A DNA stretch of 13,102 nt from Planctomycetota bacterium (GCA_020860865.1 JAJBTL010000047.1:1-13102); one strand, 5' to 3'; positions 1 through 6,420 are shown, numbered from the stretch's first letter. Translations and numbers: made by a program. The notes: generated from the letters alone by a model not told the origin.

Positions 1-27
1 GGTAAAAGTTGAATCCCTCGCGGATTC
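1..27 (-). terminator. Intrinsic terminator downstream of the tRNA half, in host flank
   Basis: Read on the minus strand, a 6-bp stem (GAATCC / GGATTC, plus-strand positions 11-27, loop of 5) is followed by AACTTTT. It lies about 16 bases beyond the 3' end of the tRNA half at 44-94, as expected of the original chromosomal tRNA terminator. This suggests that positions 1 to about 43 are host DNA. Confidence 0.5.
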
Positions 28-43
28 TTAAAAATAATTCAGA

Positions 44-94
44 CAGAACCTAGGGGACTCGAACCCCTGTTCTCAGACTGAGAATCGATTTGAG
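44..94 (-). other. 3' half of a class II tRNA gene: probable attachment-site junction
   Basis: On the minus strand I see a standard T arm (AGGGG TTCGAGT CCCCT, positions 52-68). It is preceded by a long variable arm (TTCTC-AGTCT-GAGAA, positions 70-84) and followed by a 7-base acceptor strand AGGTTCT and a discriminator G. Upstream, a 7-base loop CTCAAAT is followed by the stem half CGATT, but the opposite stem half is AAGTC, which does not pair. The tRNA is therefore only half present, with identity breaking in or next to the anticodon loop. A long variable arm means Leu- or Ser-type. The loop would read CAA (Leu), but the G discriminator is more typical of Ser, so identity is left open. Tyrosine integrases often cut inside tRNA genes, which makes this a likely att junction. 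The complete tRNA should then lie beyond the right edge. Confidence 0.55.
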
Positions 95-220
95 GACTTT
101 TTCCCAATTCCATGGTATACAATGGGTTACTCCGTAATCTATTGATATCGCGTAAGTTACAGATTTAAAAAACGCCAACATTCTCTAACATCCGTAAGTC
201 TTCTCCAACAATTTAAAGTC

Positions 221-244
221 ATTTCGTGGTCAATTTCGTGGCCA
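221..244. repeat. Two tandem 12-bp repeats near the junction
   Basis: ATTTCGTGGTCA (221-232) is followed directly by ATTTCGTGGCCA (233-244), with one mismatch. Closely spaced direct repeats beside an attachment site often bind the integrase N-terminal domain (arm-type sites) or an excisionase. That role is inferred from position only. Confidence 0.4.
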
Positions 245-270
245 AGGGCCTTTTCGCCTTTGGCCGTTTT
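240..270 (+). terminator. Hairpin terminator
   Basis: A 10-bp stem GGCCAAGGGC / GCCTTTGGCC (one G-T wobble; arms 240-249 and 256-265) encloses a 6-base loop and is followed by GTTTT. It separates the junction region from the HTH gene at 310 and would stop transcription entering from the left. Confidence 0.55.
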
Positions 271-309
271 CCGTATTTCTTATCAACGTCTTAAGGGGAG
301 GGCGTTGAT

Positions 310-576
310 ATGGAAAAGACGTTGTTTAATAAAAGCGAGGTAGCGGACCGGTTGCGGATCAGTGAGGGAACGTTGACAACGTACGGAAGCCGGTATCCGG
401 TGTATAAGGCTGACAGCGCCGGTGTTTTTCATAAGGACCATGTCAGTATTCTTGAAAAAGTAAGGGCTAAAATATTGACACCTGAGGAAGGCCACGCGTT
501 ATGGCAATATCAGCGTCAAACAATGCGTCGGAATTTGCTCGGTATTTTGAATGCGACCAAAGCTTCGAAGAAATAA
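310..576 (+). CDS. Small helix-turn-helix protein, excisionase/AlpA-like
   Basis: 88-residue basic protein. Residues 6-20 (FNKSEVADRLRISEG) fit the start of a MerR/HTH_17-type winged helix, the fold used by phage excisionases and AlpA-like regulators. The following segment through FHKDHVSIL resembles the wing and second helix. The start is supported by a strong ribosome site (GGGGAGGG, 7 bases before ATG). It lies near the probable attachment junction, between a terminator upstream and a convergent gene downstream, which suits an excision or directionality role and regulation separate from the structural operon. A general transcription regulator is equally possible. The HTH assignment is moderately secure; the excisionase role is inference from size and place. 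Confidence 0.55.
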   Translation: MEKTLFNKSEVADRLRISEGTLTTYGSRYPVYKADSAGVFHKDHVSILEKVRAKILTPEEGHALWQYQRQTMRRNLLGILNATKASKK

Positions 577-613
577 GTGGATATAAGGTGATGGTCGCTT
601 GTGTCGGTTAAAG

Positions 614-1380
614 TTACGGTACCAAAACGGATGAGCGTTTACCGGTAGAACCGAGATATCTTTTCGGGCCGATTTTATAGACGGAACTGGAACTGGGCTT
701 CTCTCCAGCCCTTGTCTTAATTTCAGTTGCGAGCCTGTCATGCTGAAGGTACCTAATTTTCTCTTCTTCAACTATTGGCTTTGGCCCTTCTTGTGCCAAT
801 TTACGGAGTAATTCTTTTTCCGCTCTTTCTCGACTCTCGGCAATAGCCTTCTCACGGGCCAGGGCGGCTTTTCGACTTTCTTCTTGAGCTATTTTGCGTT
901 GAAGTTCTTTTTCGGCGCGTATTTTTTCCTGAGCAAGAGCCTTTTCTTTGTCCCAGGCTGTTGTGGTTGTCGGGAAAGAAGAACCGAATTGCCGGGTAGG
1001 GGGGGGTCAACAAGATAGTTTTCGTAAAAAACACGTTCGGCCGTAGATAACGCATTATCTCGGCCATGTAAAAGGTGTGCTGGTTGGTTCGAGGTTGAAT
1101 TTGTAGTCCTAACGGGCTTACGTTGTTCACGTGTAACTGACATTTCGCCGACTTTATCAACCTTGTGAGTATCTCGTTTAATAGTGCTTTGACGGTTGGA
1201 TGAGGTTGTCTGGCTTTCTGGAGCGGCAACGGGCTTAATAGTGGTCTTTCTGTAAATATCCAATAATCCCTGTAAACCAGCCCCTGCAATAAGTATGACA
1301 ATAACTACAAAAGGCATCATCGAGGGAGTTTTGCGATGGGATGGTCCGAAAGCTTCATTCATCCAATCTTTACGATCCAT
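614..1380 (-). CDS. Membrane-anchored coiled-coil protein, TolA-like architecture, frameshifted at a G8 run
   Basis: Begins at ATG 1380 with a good ribosome site (AAAGGGGG) 29 bases after the repressor stop. As read, the frame gives 163 residues. The N-terminus is cytoplasmic, residues 22-41 form one membrane helix, and a polar Ser/Thr/Arg-rich linker follows. At about residue 125 the frame meets eight C (plus-strand G run 999-1006) and continues into unlikely sequence ending at 889. One extra base there (nine instead of eight) joins it to a frame encoding about 130 more residues. These include a charged Ala/Glu/Lys/Arg helix of about 50 residues (for example EKALAQEKIRAEKE) and a tail ending at TAA 614. 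The restored protein would be 255 residues: single N-terminal anchor, linker, long helical rod, C-terminal segment. TolA, the inner-membrane co-receptor of Ff phages, has the same layout. I see no sequence homology to a named family, so function is unassigned. Confidence 0.55.
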
Positions 1381-1409
1381 GATGATTTCCCCCTTTATTT
1401 AAGCGTCAT

Positions 1410-1679
1410 TTACTCCTTTGGTTCAATAGTAAAACCGAAAAGCCAGTTGATGTCAACCTTCAAAGCATGGGCGATCGCAACAATTCGGTCCGGGTCTTCG
1501 GGAAAGCGACCTGATTCGAGTTCGGATATTCGTGGTCGTGCAATACCCAATTCTTCAGCAAGTTCTGCTTGCGACATCCCGACTTCGAGACGACGTTTTT
1601 GAACGTTTAGGCAGAATTCAGATATTTTCTGACCTTTATAAGTCTTTCTTTCTTTTGGAGATAAGGGTTTTCGTGGCAT
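1410..1679 (-). CDS. XRE-family repressor
   Basis: 89 residues from the preferred ATG at 1679, which has AAAGGT 8 bases upstream. An ATG at 1715 would add 12 residues but has no ribosome site. Residues 20-85 form a typical lambda-Cro/XRE domain: a first helix (EFCLNVQKRRLEVG), the helix-turn-helix MSQAELAEELGIARPRISELESG, and a closing INWLFG. The DNA-binding core is close to textbook form. It is transcribed away from the phage genes, and the facing intergenic region contains dyad repeats between two possible promoters. It is therefore the probable lysogeny repressor, acting on the rightward promoter and on its own. The membrane protein gene starting at 1380 follows in the same unit, so the two are likely co-expressed in the lysogen. 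Confidence 0.85.
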   Translation of the reverse strand: MPRKPLSPKERKTYKGQKISEFCLNVQKRRLEVGMSQAELAEELGIARPRISELESGRFPEDPDRIVAIAHALKVDINWLFGFTIEPKE

Positions 1680-1708
1680 TGTATGTACCTTTGAACGTAT
1701 TTTAGAAC

Positions 1709-1752
1709 TTGACATTTGTACTGTGTAGCGTACATTAAAATTATAAGTACGC
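1709..1752. promoter_or_regulatory. Divergent promoter region with candidate repressor operators
   Basis: On the plus strand, TTGACA (1709-1714) and TACATT (1731-1736) are 16 bases apart, a good promoter pair facing the phage genes. On the minus strand, TATAAT (plus positions 1740-1745) could serve the repressor. Two overlapping dyads cover both: TGTAC-N8-GTACA (1717-1734) and GCGTAC-N13-GTACGC (1728-1752). Such dyads are typical XRE operators, and occupancy would block both promoters. Confidence 0.55.
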
Positions 1753-1816
1753 TTTACCGTTCATATCGGCATTATTTCGATTGTAGTTTACTGAAAATGT
1801 GTAAAGGGGGCTGCTT

Positions 1817-2041
1817 ATGACAAACGTGTGGTTACCGGTATCTGAAGCACAAACGCCGTATGAGTTTATCGTAGAAAATTTAAATCGGCTGAACGAAGAA
1901 ATGGTTAAAAAAGCGGCGGAGGTGTTTGGACGAGATTCGAACGACTACGAAGCGAGAGAAGAATTCCACGGTTTGATGGTGAAGGTCAGCACGTTCCAGC
2001 GATTGAAAGAGGATTTTATCCGTAACGGTTGGTCAGATTAA
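1817..2041 (+). CDS. Small unknown protein, first gene of the rightward operon
   Basis: 74 residues, acidic and mostly helical in pattern, without signal peptide, membrane helix or cysteines. The ribosome site AAAGGGGG lies 6 bases before the ATG. It is the first gene downstream of the TTGACA/TACATT promoter and would be the earliest phage protein made once repression is lifted. Central residues 17-50 alternate charged and hydrophobic positions, as in an amphipathic helix. I do not recognise a family. An early regulatory role or a partner of the next protein would fit its position, but neither is shown. Confidence 0.6.
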   Translation: MTNVWLPVSEAQTPYEFIVENLNRLNEEMVKKAAEVFGRDSNDYEAREEFHGLMVKVSTFQRLKEDFIRNGWSD

Positions 2042-2104
2042 CGGCATACAACGACGATAGCAACGGCGACAGTTAAATCACTTAACAGAGACGAAAGGGA
2101 CATC

Positions 2105-2566
2105 ATGGCGATTGCGAAAATCATTGGCGTGGTAAAAGGCTATACCGAAGGCGACGACGGCAAGATATATCTGTCGGTGGAAGAGTTGGACCACTCCCCG
2201 ACAGCGGACGACTTTGTCGACGAAATGCGCCGCAACTTCAATCCTCAATCAGCGGTGCACGGGTTTGGTGCCCGCGACATTCCATGCAATATCCGTCCCG
2301 GCTATGCGAATTACCATTTCTCCATCACGCCCGATGAGGCGCGTAACATCGTTCAGGGTTGCCGTGTCGAGGTGGAGATGGAGTTCTTCAATGTCCGCAA
2401 GGTGGTATTGACCGGCCCGGCGGGGAAAAAGCGTTGGGCGTCAATCCCTGAGATTCGGCATAAGGTCTGGACCGTCAAGATGGTCCGCGACAACCCTTCG
2501 GTCAATCAGCCGAATGACAGGCCGTCCGACAAGTCGACCAAGCCGGAGAAGGCCGAAGCGAAATAG
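2105..2566 (+). CDS. Candidate ssDNA-binding protein (pV-like by position)
   Basis: 153 residues, cytoplasmic, no signal peptide or membrane segment. Residues 1-130 alternate in a way that suggests beta strands (AKIIGVVKGY, KIYLSVEEL, CRVEVEMEFFNVRKVVLTG). The last 25 residues are polar and disordered (PNDRPSDKSTKPEKAEAK), like tails seen on single-strand DNA-binding proteins. The ribosome site GAAAGGGA stands 6 bases before ATG. In filamentous phages the strand-coating protein that holds back double-strand synthesis commonly lies just upstream of the small coat genes, exactly here, and no other gene in the window fits that job. No diagnostic motif is visible, so the call rests on position, length and tail. 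A Rep accessory or other DNA-binding role remains possible. Confidence 0.45.
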   Translation: MAIAKIIGVVKGYTEGDDGKIYLSVEELDHSPTADDFVDEMRRNFNPQSAVHGFGARDIPCNIRPGYANYHFSITPDEARNIVQGCRVEVEMEFFNVRKVVLTGPAGKKRWASIPEIRHKVWTVKMVRDNPSVNQPNDRPSDKSTKPEKAEAK

Positions 2567-2572
2567 CAATAT

Positions 2573-2641
2573 CCTGCCCTTGCCCGCTCCTCCTCGACCG
2601 TGACCAGCGCGTGGCAATTACGACCTATCGGCAAGGGCAGG
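2573..2641 (+). repeat. 12-bp inverted repeat after the pV-like gene
   Basis: CCTGCCCTTGCC (2573-2584) and GGCAAGGGCAGG (2630-2641) are perfect inverted copies with a 45-base loop, followed by CCTGTTTATTG. It could terminate upstream transcription, regulate the coat genes or form a hairpin in the single-stranded genome. Confidence 0.5.
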
Positions 2642-2656
2642 CCTGTTTATTGAGTT

Positions 2657-2719
2657 GCCCGGCGTGTCTCCCTAAGAGATGCCCCCTCTCGACCCCAGGA
2701 ATACGCCGGGCTTTATTTC
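2657..2719 (+). terminator. Second hairpin before the coat genes, possible terminator
   Basis: GCCCGGCGT (2657-2665) pairs with ACGCCGGGC (2703-2711), 9 bp around a 37-base loop, followed by TTTATTTC. The T-rich tail suggests an intrinsic or partial terminator separating early genes from the coat genes. The loop is larger than usual. Confidence 0.45.
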
Positions 2720-2742
2720 AGTACCAAAAAGGAGCCAGGGCG

Positions 2743-2874
2743 ATGGATGGGATAGGCGAGTTCATGGTCAAGGGGATTCTGGCGGGCTTCACGTTGGGGG
2801 CGGCATTTCACATAGTGGCGTGGGCGTTGACGAGGGCGGTGGTACTGGTCGGTGAGATGCTGAACGGTGATTGA
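2743..2874 (+). CDS. Small minor coat protein (pVII/pIX type)
   Basis: 43 residues: short polar N-terminus, then one long hydrophobic helix (residues 9-38, with ILAGFTLGAAF and AWALTRAVVLVG) and an acidic end. No signal peptide, as in pVII and pIX of Ff phages, which insert directly in the inner membrane and cap the particle end that leaves the cell first. The ribosome site AAGGAG, 8 bases upstream, fixes the ATG at 2743; an upstream in-frame extension runs through the hairpins and is unlikely to be translated. It lies about 50 bases before the major coat gene, the usual place for pVII/pIX-like genes. Families this small cannot be assigned by similarity, so the call rests on topology and order. 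Confidence 0.6.
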   Translation: MDGIGEFMVKGILAGFTLGAAFHIVAWALTRAVVLVGEMLNGD

Positions 2875-2926
2875 TGATTCGCGGCGTGTGTGGCGCCGTC
2901 ATTGTAGAAGAGAAGGGAACGAGTAG

Positions 2927-3184
2927 ATGAAGAGGGTTCGGGAGTTTATGCGGGGGGCTTGGGGCAAGGTTCTTGCGGTGACGTGTCTCGCCACTGTGGG
3001 CGTGACGAATGCGGTGAGCGCGGCGGATTCCATCACCATCCCCGCCATGCCGGTCGACTTCGCCGACCTTGGCACGAAGGCGGCGGTGATTCTCGGCACG
3101 GTCATCGCCGGCATCATCGGTCTGAAGGTCATTTCAATCATGGTGCAGATGGGCATTCGCTGGCTGAGTCGTATGGTCAGCTAG
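2927..3184 (+). CDS. Major coat protein (pVIII-like)
   Basis: 85-residue precursor. Residues 1-32 form a signal peptide: basic start MKRVREFMRGAWGK, hydrophobic core VLAVTCLATVGV, and cleavage after AVSA. The predicted mature protein is 53 residues: an acidic amphipathic start with Asp at positions 2, 11 and 14, a hydrophobic helix (AAVILGTVIAGIIGLKVISI), and a basic end (RWLSR). This is the standard filamentous coat design: acid side outward, helix in the membrane before assembly, basic end against DNA. The length matches Ff and Pf coat proteins (about 46-53). AAGGGA lies 9 bases upstream of the ATG. A strong terminator 20 bases after the stop codon would favour high coat expression over downstream genes. 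The call is secure on architecture and context. Confidence 0.88.
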   Translation: MKRVREFMRGAWGKVLAVTCLATVGVTNAVSAADSITIPAMPVDFADLGTKAAVILGTVIAGIIGLKVISIMVQMGIRWLSRMVS

Positions 3185-3203
3185 GGAACGTCGGCGTCAA
3201 GGT

Positions 3204-3240
3204 AAGGCCCACCTGTGGAAGCGCGGGTGGGCCTTTTCTA
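3204..3240 (+). terminator. Strong terminator behind the major coat gene
   Basis: A perfect 10-bp stem AAGGCCCACC (3204-3213) / GGTGGGCCTT (3226-3235) with a 12-base loop leads into TTTTCTATA. Ff phages likewise place a terminator directly after gene VIII so that coat protein far outnumbers tip proteins; partial read-through would express the genes beyond. Confidence 0.85.
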
Positions 3241-3254
3241 TAGGAGGGGCGAAA

Positions 3255-3521
3255 ATGTCTGGGACTCATACCTGTTTGTTTTGTGGTACCGAAATTCACG
3301 TAACGCACCGCGTCGGCCGAGTGCCGGATTATTGTTCGGAACACTGCCGTAACGCTCGGAAATACCTTCAAGCCTACATTCGGGAACTGAGCCATATTGA
3401 CCTTGAGAAATGCGGACCGTCGGTGCGGAGCGAATTGTTCATGGTAGCGAACACGGTGGTAAAGGCATCGAACTGCCGCCGTCGTCCGAAGCAAACGAAG
3501 GAAATCACGGCATGCGCGTAA
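3255..3521 (+). CDS. Small zinc-finger protein, copy A
   Basis: 88 residues. The N-terminal half carries CLFCG (residues 7-11) and YCSEHC (26-31), a four-cysteine zinc-finger pattern with spacing Cx2C-x15-CxxxC and a histidine beside the last cysteine. A helical segment and a basic tail (RRRPKQTK) follow. TAGGAGGGG, a few bases upstream, supports the ATG. It is the first gene after the coat terminator and overlaps the next start by 10 bases, so the two are probably coupled. A diverged copy lies on the opposite strand at 9900-10181. The finger and basic tail suggest nucleic-acid binding, for example controlling expression past the terminator or acting at the origin. I do not recognise a named family. 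Confidence 0.7.
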   Translation: MSGTHTCLFCGTEIHVTHRVGRVPDYCSEHCRNARKYLQAYIRELSHIDLEKCGPSVRSELFMVANTVVKASNCRRRPKQTKEITACA

Positions 3522-4102
3522 TAGTCGCGGCGCTCATCTTGACAGTCTGCGGAACGGCGTGGTCGATGGAGATTCCGTCGAACGCCACCATTATTTACCG
3601 CTGCCGTGGCGGCGGGTGTCAACGGATGGTCCTCTACCGCGACGTCAACGGGCAACACTGGCACGGCCAGTACAGCGAGACGGGTGTTGGCCTGGATTCG
3701 GTGGTCCGTGTCACGCCGCTGGAAGAATTCCGGAACCTTCTCCGCGTCGACGACTACGAAGGCGTGATGGGCTCGGTGATGTGGAAGCTTGACACGGACG
3801 GCGACGGCTTCTCGGACATGCTCGAATACTTGACCAATGGCGACCCGCTGGACGCAAGGGTGATGCCGACTGACCCAGAGTTCCTGTACTTCGACGACGG
3901 CGCCCAGGTGGTGCCGCTTCTTCCGTATCCGGATCTTGAACCGGGGGCGGAGCCTGAGGAGGCATCGCTTGAACGTGTGGTGACGGAACTGTCGACCGTC
4001 CGTGACCAACAGTTCCACCAAATATTCATGATGTCATTGTTTATAGGTCTGTACATGTGGCGCCTGGTTGTTCTGTCGAAGAGCCAGCGCAGTGTTCTAT
4101 GA
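3512..4102 (+). CDS. Exported membrane-anchored protein with a calcium-type Asp motif; probable minor virion or tip protein
   Basis: 196 residues from ATG 3512, chosen because AAGGAAAT precedes it and it starts a clear signal peptide (MRVIVAALILTVCGTAWS). The in-frame upstream part is just the overlap with the zinc-finger gene. Residues 92-115 (DTDGDGFSDMLEY, then NGDPLD) match a thrombospondin type-3/EF-hand-like calcium loop. Residues 167-188 (FMMSLFIGLYMWRLVVL) form a C-terminal membrane helix with a short basic tail. The topology is periplasmic domain plus anchor, as in pIII and other virion proteins held in the inner membrane until assembly. It contains cysteines near the start of the mature part (YRCRGGGCQR). 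It lies in the coat/tip gene block. No named family recognised. Confidence 0.6.
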   Translation: MRVIVAALILTVCGTAWSMEIPSNATIIYRCRGGGCQRMVLYRDVNGQHWHGQYSETGVGLDSVVRVTPLEEFRNLLRVDDYEGVMGSVMWKLDTDGDGFSDMLEYLTNGDPLDARVMPTDPEFLYFDDGAQVVPLLPYPDLEPGAEPEEASLERVVTELSTVRDQQFHQIFMMSLFIGLYMWRLVVLSKSQRSVL

Positions 4103-4115
4103 GAAGGAGAAAACG

Positions 4116-4310
4116 ATGTGGAATTTTTTGAAGATCTTTCTTTTTGCGTTGATGTTGTCGGTGAGTTCGGCGTTTTCGAATGATGACGTTGCAGAAATAG
4201 AAGCTCCTGAAATACCGGCCGTTCTTATGCCGCCTATTCCGCCGTGTTCCTGTATGCAAAATGCTAATCCGCCGTCAAACGAAGATGATGACCCTAAAGA
4301 AGAGAAATAG
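4116..4310 (+). CDS. Small exported protein
   Basis: 64 residues. GAGAAGGAGAAAACG gives a strong ribosome site before ATG 4116. A signal peptide is clear: MWNFLKIFLFALMLSVSSAFS. The mature 43-45 residues are acidic and proline-rich, with one CSC pair and a tail of Asp, Glu and Lys. No membrane helix remains after cleavage, so it would be periplasmic or virion-associated. It sits 13 bases after the preceding gene and 17 before the adsorption gene. Codon use is AT-richer than in the coat and assembly genes, as in the next genes, suggesting that they moved as one module. Function unknown. Confidence 0.6.
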   Translation: MWNFLKIFLFALMLSVSSAFSNDDVAEIEAPEIPAVLMPPIPPCSCMQNANPPSNEDDDPKEEK

Positions 4311-4327
4311 ACGCGGAGGTCGGGAGA

Positions 4328-5755
4328 ATGCGAAAGCTACTAGTAATAGTAATCCTATTAACGTATTCGGTCGGTTACGCGGTCGATTGTGATGAATATA
4401 CTGATTTCAGGATTGGCAACTGCACGGTCTTTGTAAACGTTCCTATGCCGAATGTGGGGAGGTATGAAGGTTGTGGGTATCAGGGTACGGCTTTCTGGTT
4501 AAGTGACAAGGCGGCAATGAATGCGGCTCTAGCTGAGGCAATCAGGTTTGCGCGTGAGAATAACCCTGGTGCCGAGGAATGCAGCGCTCTTATGTACAAG
4601 GACAGTGACAACGACGGCGTATCTGATTTTGATGAAATAATGAACGGAACGGATCCAAATGACCCAAACAGCAAGCCGACTCCGCCCGTCGTAGACCCAG
4701 GCGGTGGAGGAAATACTGGCACGGATCCGGGAGACGGTGGCGGCACAAATCCGGGAAGCGGTACAGGTGGTGACGATGGCGGTGGTACAGGCACCGGCGG
4801 GGGTACCGGGGGCGACGCGGGCGGTGGCCGTCGCGGTGGCGGAGGCGGCGGTACTGGTGGGCGCACTGGCGGCGGTAGTACTGGCGGCGGCAGTGACGAT
4901 GGCGATGGCGATGGAAGCGGCGGTAGCGGCATAGACCCAGGTGATGGTAGTGGTACCGGTGGAACAGGCGATGGTGACGGTGGTAGTGGTGACGGCGATG
5001 GCGGCACCGGTACAGGTGGAACCGGAGGCGATGGCGATGATGACGGTGGTTTACCGAGTGATCCATCAAACAAACCAGGCGGTAACCCAATGGATCCAGA
5101 TAGTAATATATTTGTAGAACTTTTTAATTATCTACTTAATTCATTAGGAGCGTTTAAATCAGACGTAAACAAGCAGTCAGCAGAGGAGAAAAGGCTTCTT
5201 GAGGAAATGATAGTATCCGTTCGTTTGTTAAGTGAAAAAGAGTTTGCGGCGCAGTATCCGGAGGAATTTAAAGAAATTGAAAAAGCGATCCGGGATGCTG
5301 GCAAGGAAAACGTAGAAGCTGAGGAACGGGCTGGCGAAAAGGTTAGTGAGTCTGTTAAGTCCGGGTCGGAGGCGGTGAAGCAACAGCTAGAGTCCCTGAC
5401 AACGGTTGCAAAAGAAGGTCAGAGTAAATTTGAGCAAGACCTTGCTGATAACCGGGCAATCCTGAAAGACGGGTTGGCCGGTATTCTAGGGAATACTGGG
5501 ACGGCCGCAGACGCTATTTATGAGATAAGCGATCTTGTTCAAGCGTTGAAGGATAAGCCGCAGTTTACGGATAACAAAATTCTCTCAAAAATGGACAGCA
5601 TGCTCTATGAGTTAAGTCAAAAGAAAGATGTCATAGTAGAAGGTCATACATTGAACGCGGATTTGAGTACGGTAGAGAAGTCCCTTCGCGACGTTGTGAA
5701 CGCCATTAACAACGGCGGTGATATAAATTGGCCATGGAGCAATTGCGAACAATGA
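4328..5755 (+). CDS. Adsorption protein, N-terminal and central part (pIII-like)
   Basis: 475 residues as read. Signal peptide 1-18 (MRKLLVIVILLTYSVGYA). A small N-terminal domain with several cysteines leads to a TSP3-type calcium motif (DSDNDGVSDFDEIMNGTDPN, about residues 92-111). Then comes a Gly/Asp/Thr linker of roughly 130 residues (about 120-250) and a long helical, charged region to the end. A signal peptide followed by domains separated by glycine-rich linkers is the hallmark of pIII, the tip protein that binds pilus and TolA. pIII also needs a C-terminal membrane anchor. Here that anchor appears only two frames later, at the end of a 6345-6542 segment. Start supported by GGAGG/GGGAG upstream. 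The frame ends at TGA 5753-5755, overlapping an ATG (ATGA). See the next two entries. Confidence 0.7.
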   Translation: MRKLLVIVILLTYSVGYAVDCDEYTDFRIGNCTVFVNVPMPNVGRYEGCGYQGTAFWLSDKAAMNAALAEAIRFARENNPGAEECSALMYKDSDNDGVSDFDEIMNGTDPNDPNSKPTPPVVDPGGGGNTGTDPGDGGGTNPGSGTGGDDGGGTGTGGGTGGDAGGGRRGGGGGGTGGRTGGGSTGGGSDDGDGDGSGGSGIDPGDGSGTGGTGDGDGGSGDGDGGTGTGGTGGDGDDDGGLPSDPSNKPGGNPMDPDSNIFVELFNYLLNSLGAFKSDVNKQSAEEKRLLEEMIVSVRLLSEKEFAAQYPEEFKEIEKAIRDAGKENVEAEERAGEKVSESVKSGSEAVKQQLESLTTVAKEGQSKFEQDLADNRAILKDGLAGILGNTGTAADAIYEISDLVQALKDKPQFTDNKILSKMDSMLYELSQKKDVIVEGHTLNADLSTVEKSLRDVVNAINNGGDINWPWSNCEQ

Positions 5756-6420
5756 TTGGGGCGTTCACGGAGTCTTTTGAGAAAGCGAATCTCGACGGAA
5801 TCCGAACTCTTGAAGAGCTTAAGGAAATTTATGAGAAGAAAAAAGAAGTCGACGTGACTGGCGTTGAGGAACGTTTAGACAAAATTATCGAAAATTCGGG
5901 AGTTGGTGAGGGAACAGATTTAACTGCGGTGGAAGGGTCTTTATCCGGTATTTCGGGCGAGTTGAACGAAATTAAGGAAGGAATAAATAGCATTTCTACT
6001 GATGTCGTTGAAAATTCATTGGGTAGTATCGGTGGCGTTCTCGGAGAAATAAAGGATGGGCTTTCTGGTACGAATACGGGGGTGGAGGGCTATTTATCAG
6101 GTATTTCCGAGAAGTTGGACAAGCTCATGGAAAAAGTGAGTGGTGGTTTAGGTGGGGATGATGACGACGATGGCGGTGATGGTGGCGGAGACGGTGACCT
6201 GGGTAACCACTCCTGGAGTAGCCCGGATTTGCCTGAGGATGCAAAAATAGCGTTAGATGTTGGTGAGGCAGGGGAAAGAATTAAGCAGGGTATTGCTGAT
6301 CTTGGTCTTGGTCTGGAGGGGTTAACATCGTTCGTACCGCGTGACTTTTTCACACTATTCGTCTTGTTGCGGGTGGCACGTTGTCGGATGTTCGGTATGA
6401 GACGTTTAATATTAGTTTGA
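5734..6420 (+). CDS. Continuation of the adsorption protein in the -1 frame (or a coupled second tip gene)
   Basis: As read, 228 residues from ATG 5734; ATG 5752 inside the ATGA overlap and TTG 5728 are alternatives. Residues 1-140 are helical and repetitive: two similar units around LSGISGEL-NEIKEGI and LSGISEKLDKLM. A second Asp/Gly linker follows (GGDDDDDGGDGGGDGDLG) and then a soluble stretch. There is no signal peptide, so alone it would stay in the cytoplasm, odd for a tip protein; joined to the previous frame it extends the same helical-linker design. One added base near 5728-5732 would fuse them. After SFVPRDFF (about 6351) this frame turns implausible (Arg/Cys-rich to stop 6420), while another frame takes over. 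Either two overlapping coupled genes or one gene broken by single-base changes. Confidence 0.55.
   Translation: MEQLRTMIGAFTESFEKANLDGIRTLEELKEIYEKKKEVDVTGVEERLDKIIENSGVGEGTDLTAVEGSLSGISGELNEIKEGINSISTDVVENSLGSIGGVLGEIKDGLSGTNTGVEGYLSGISEKLDKLMEKVSGGLGGDDDDDGGDGGGDGDLGNHSWSSPDLPEDAKIALDVGEAGERIKQGIADLGLGLEGLTSFVPRDFFTLFVLLRVARCRMFGMRRLILV

Noticed and set aside
3374..4021. 215-residue minus-strand frame
   Set aside because: Antisense to two well-supported exported/zinc-finger genes with good starts; composition is that of a shadow frame (Val/His/Arg-rich).
4480..5090. Long minus-strand reading frames encoding Pro-rich or Arg/His-rich proteins
   Set aside because: They are the antisense of the Gly/Asp linker of the adsorption gene; the low-complexity GGN repeats remove stops on the other strand. 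No ribosome sites.
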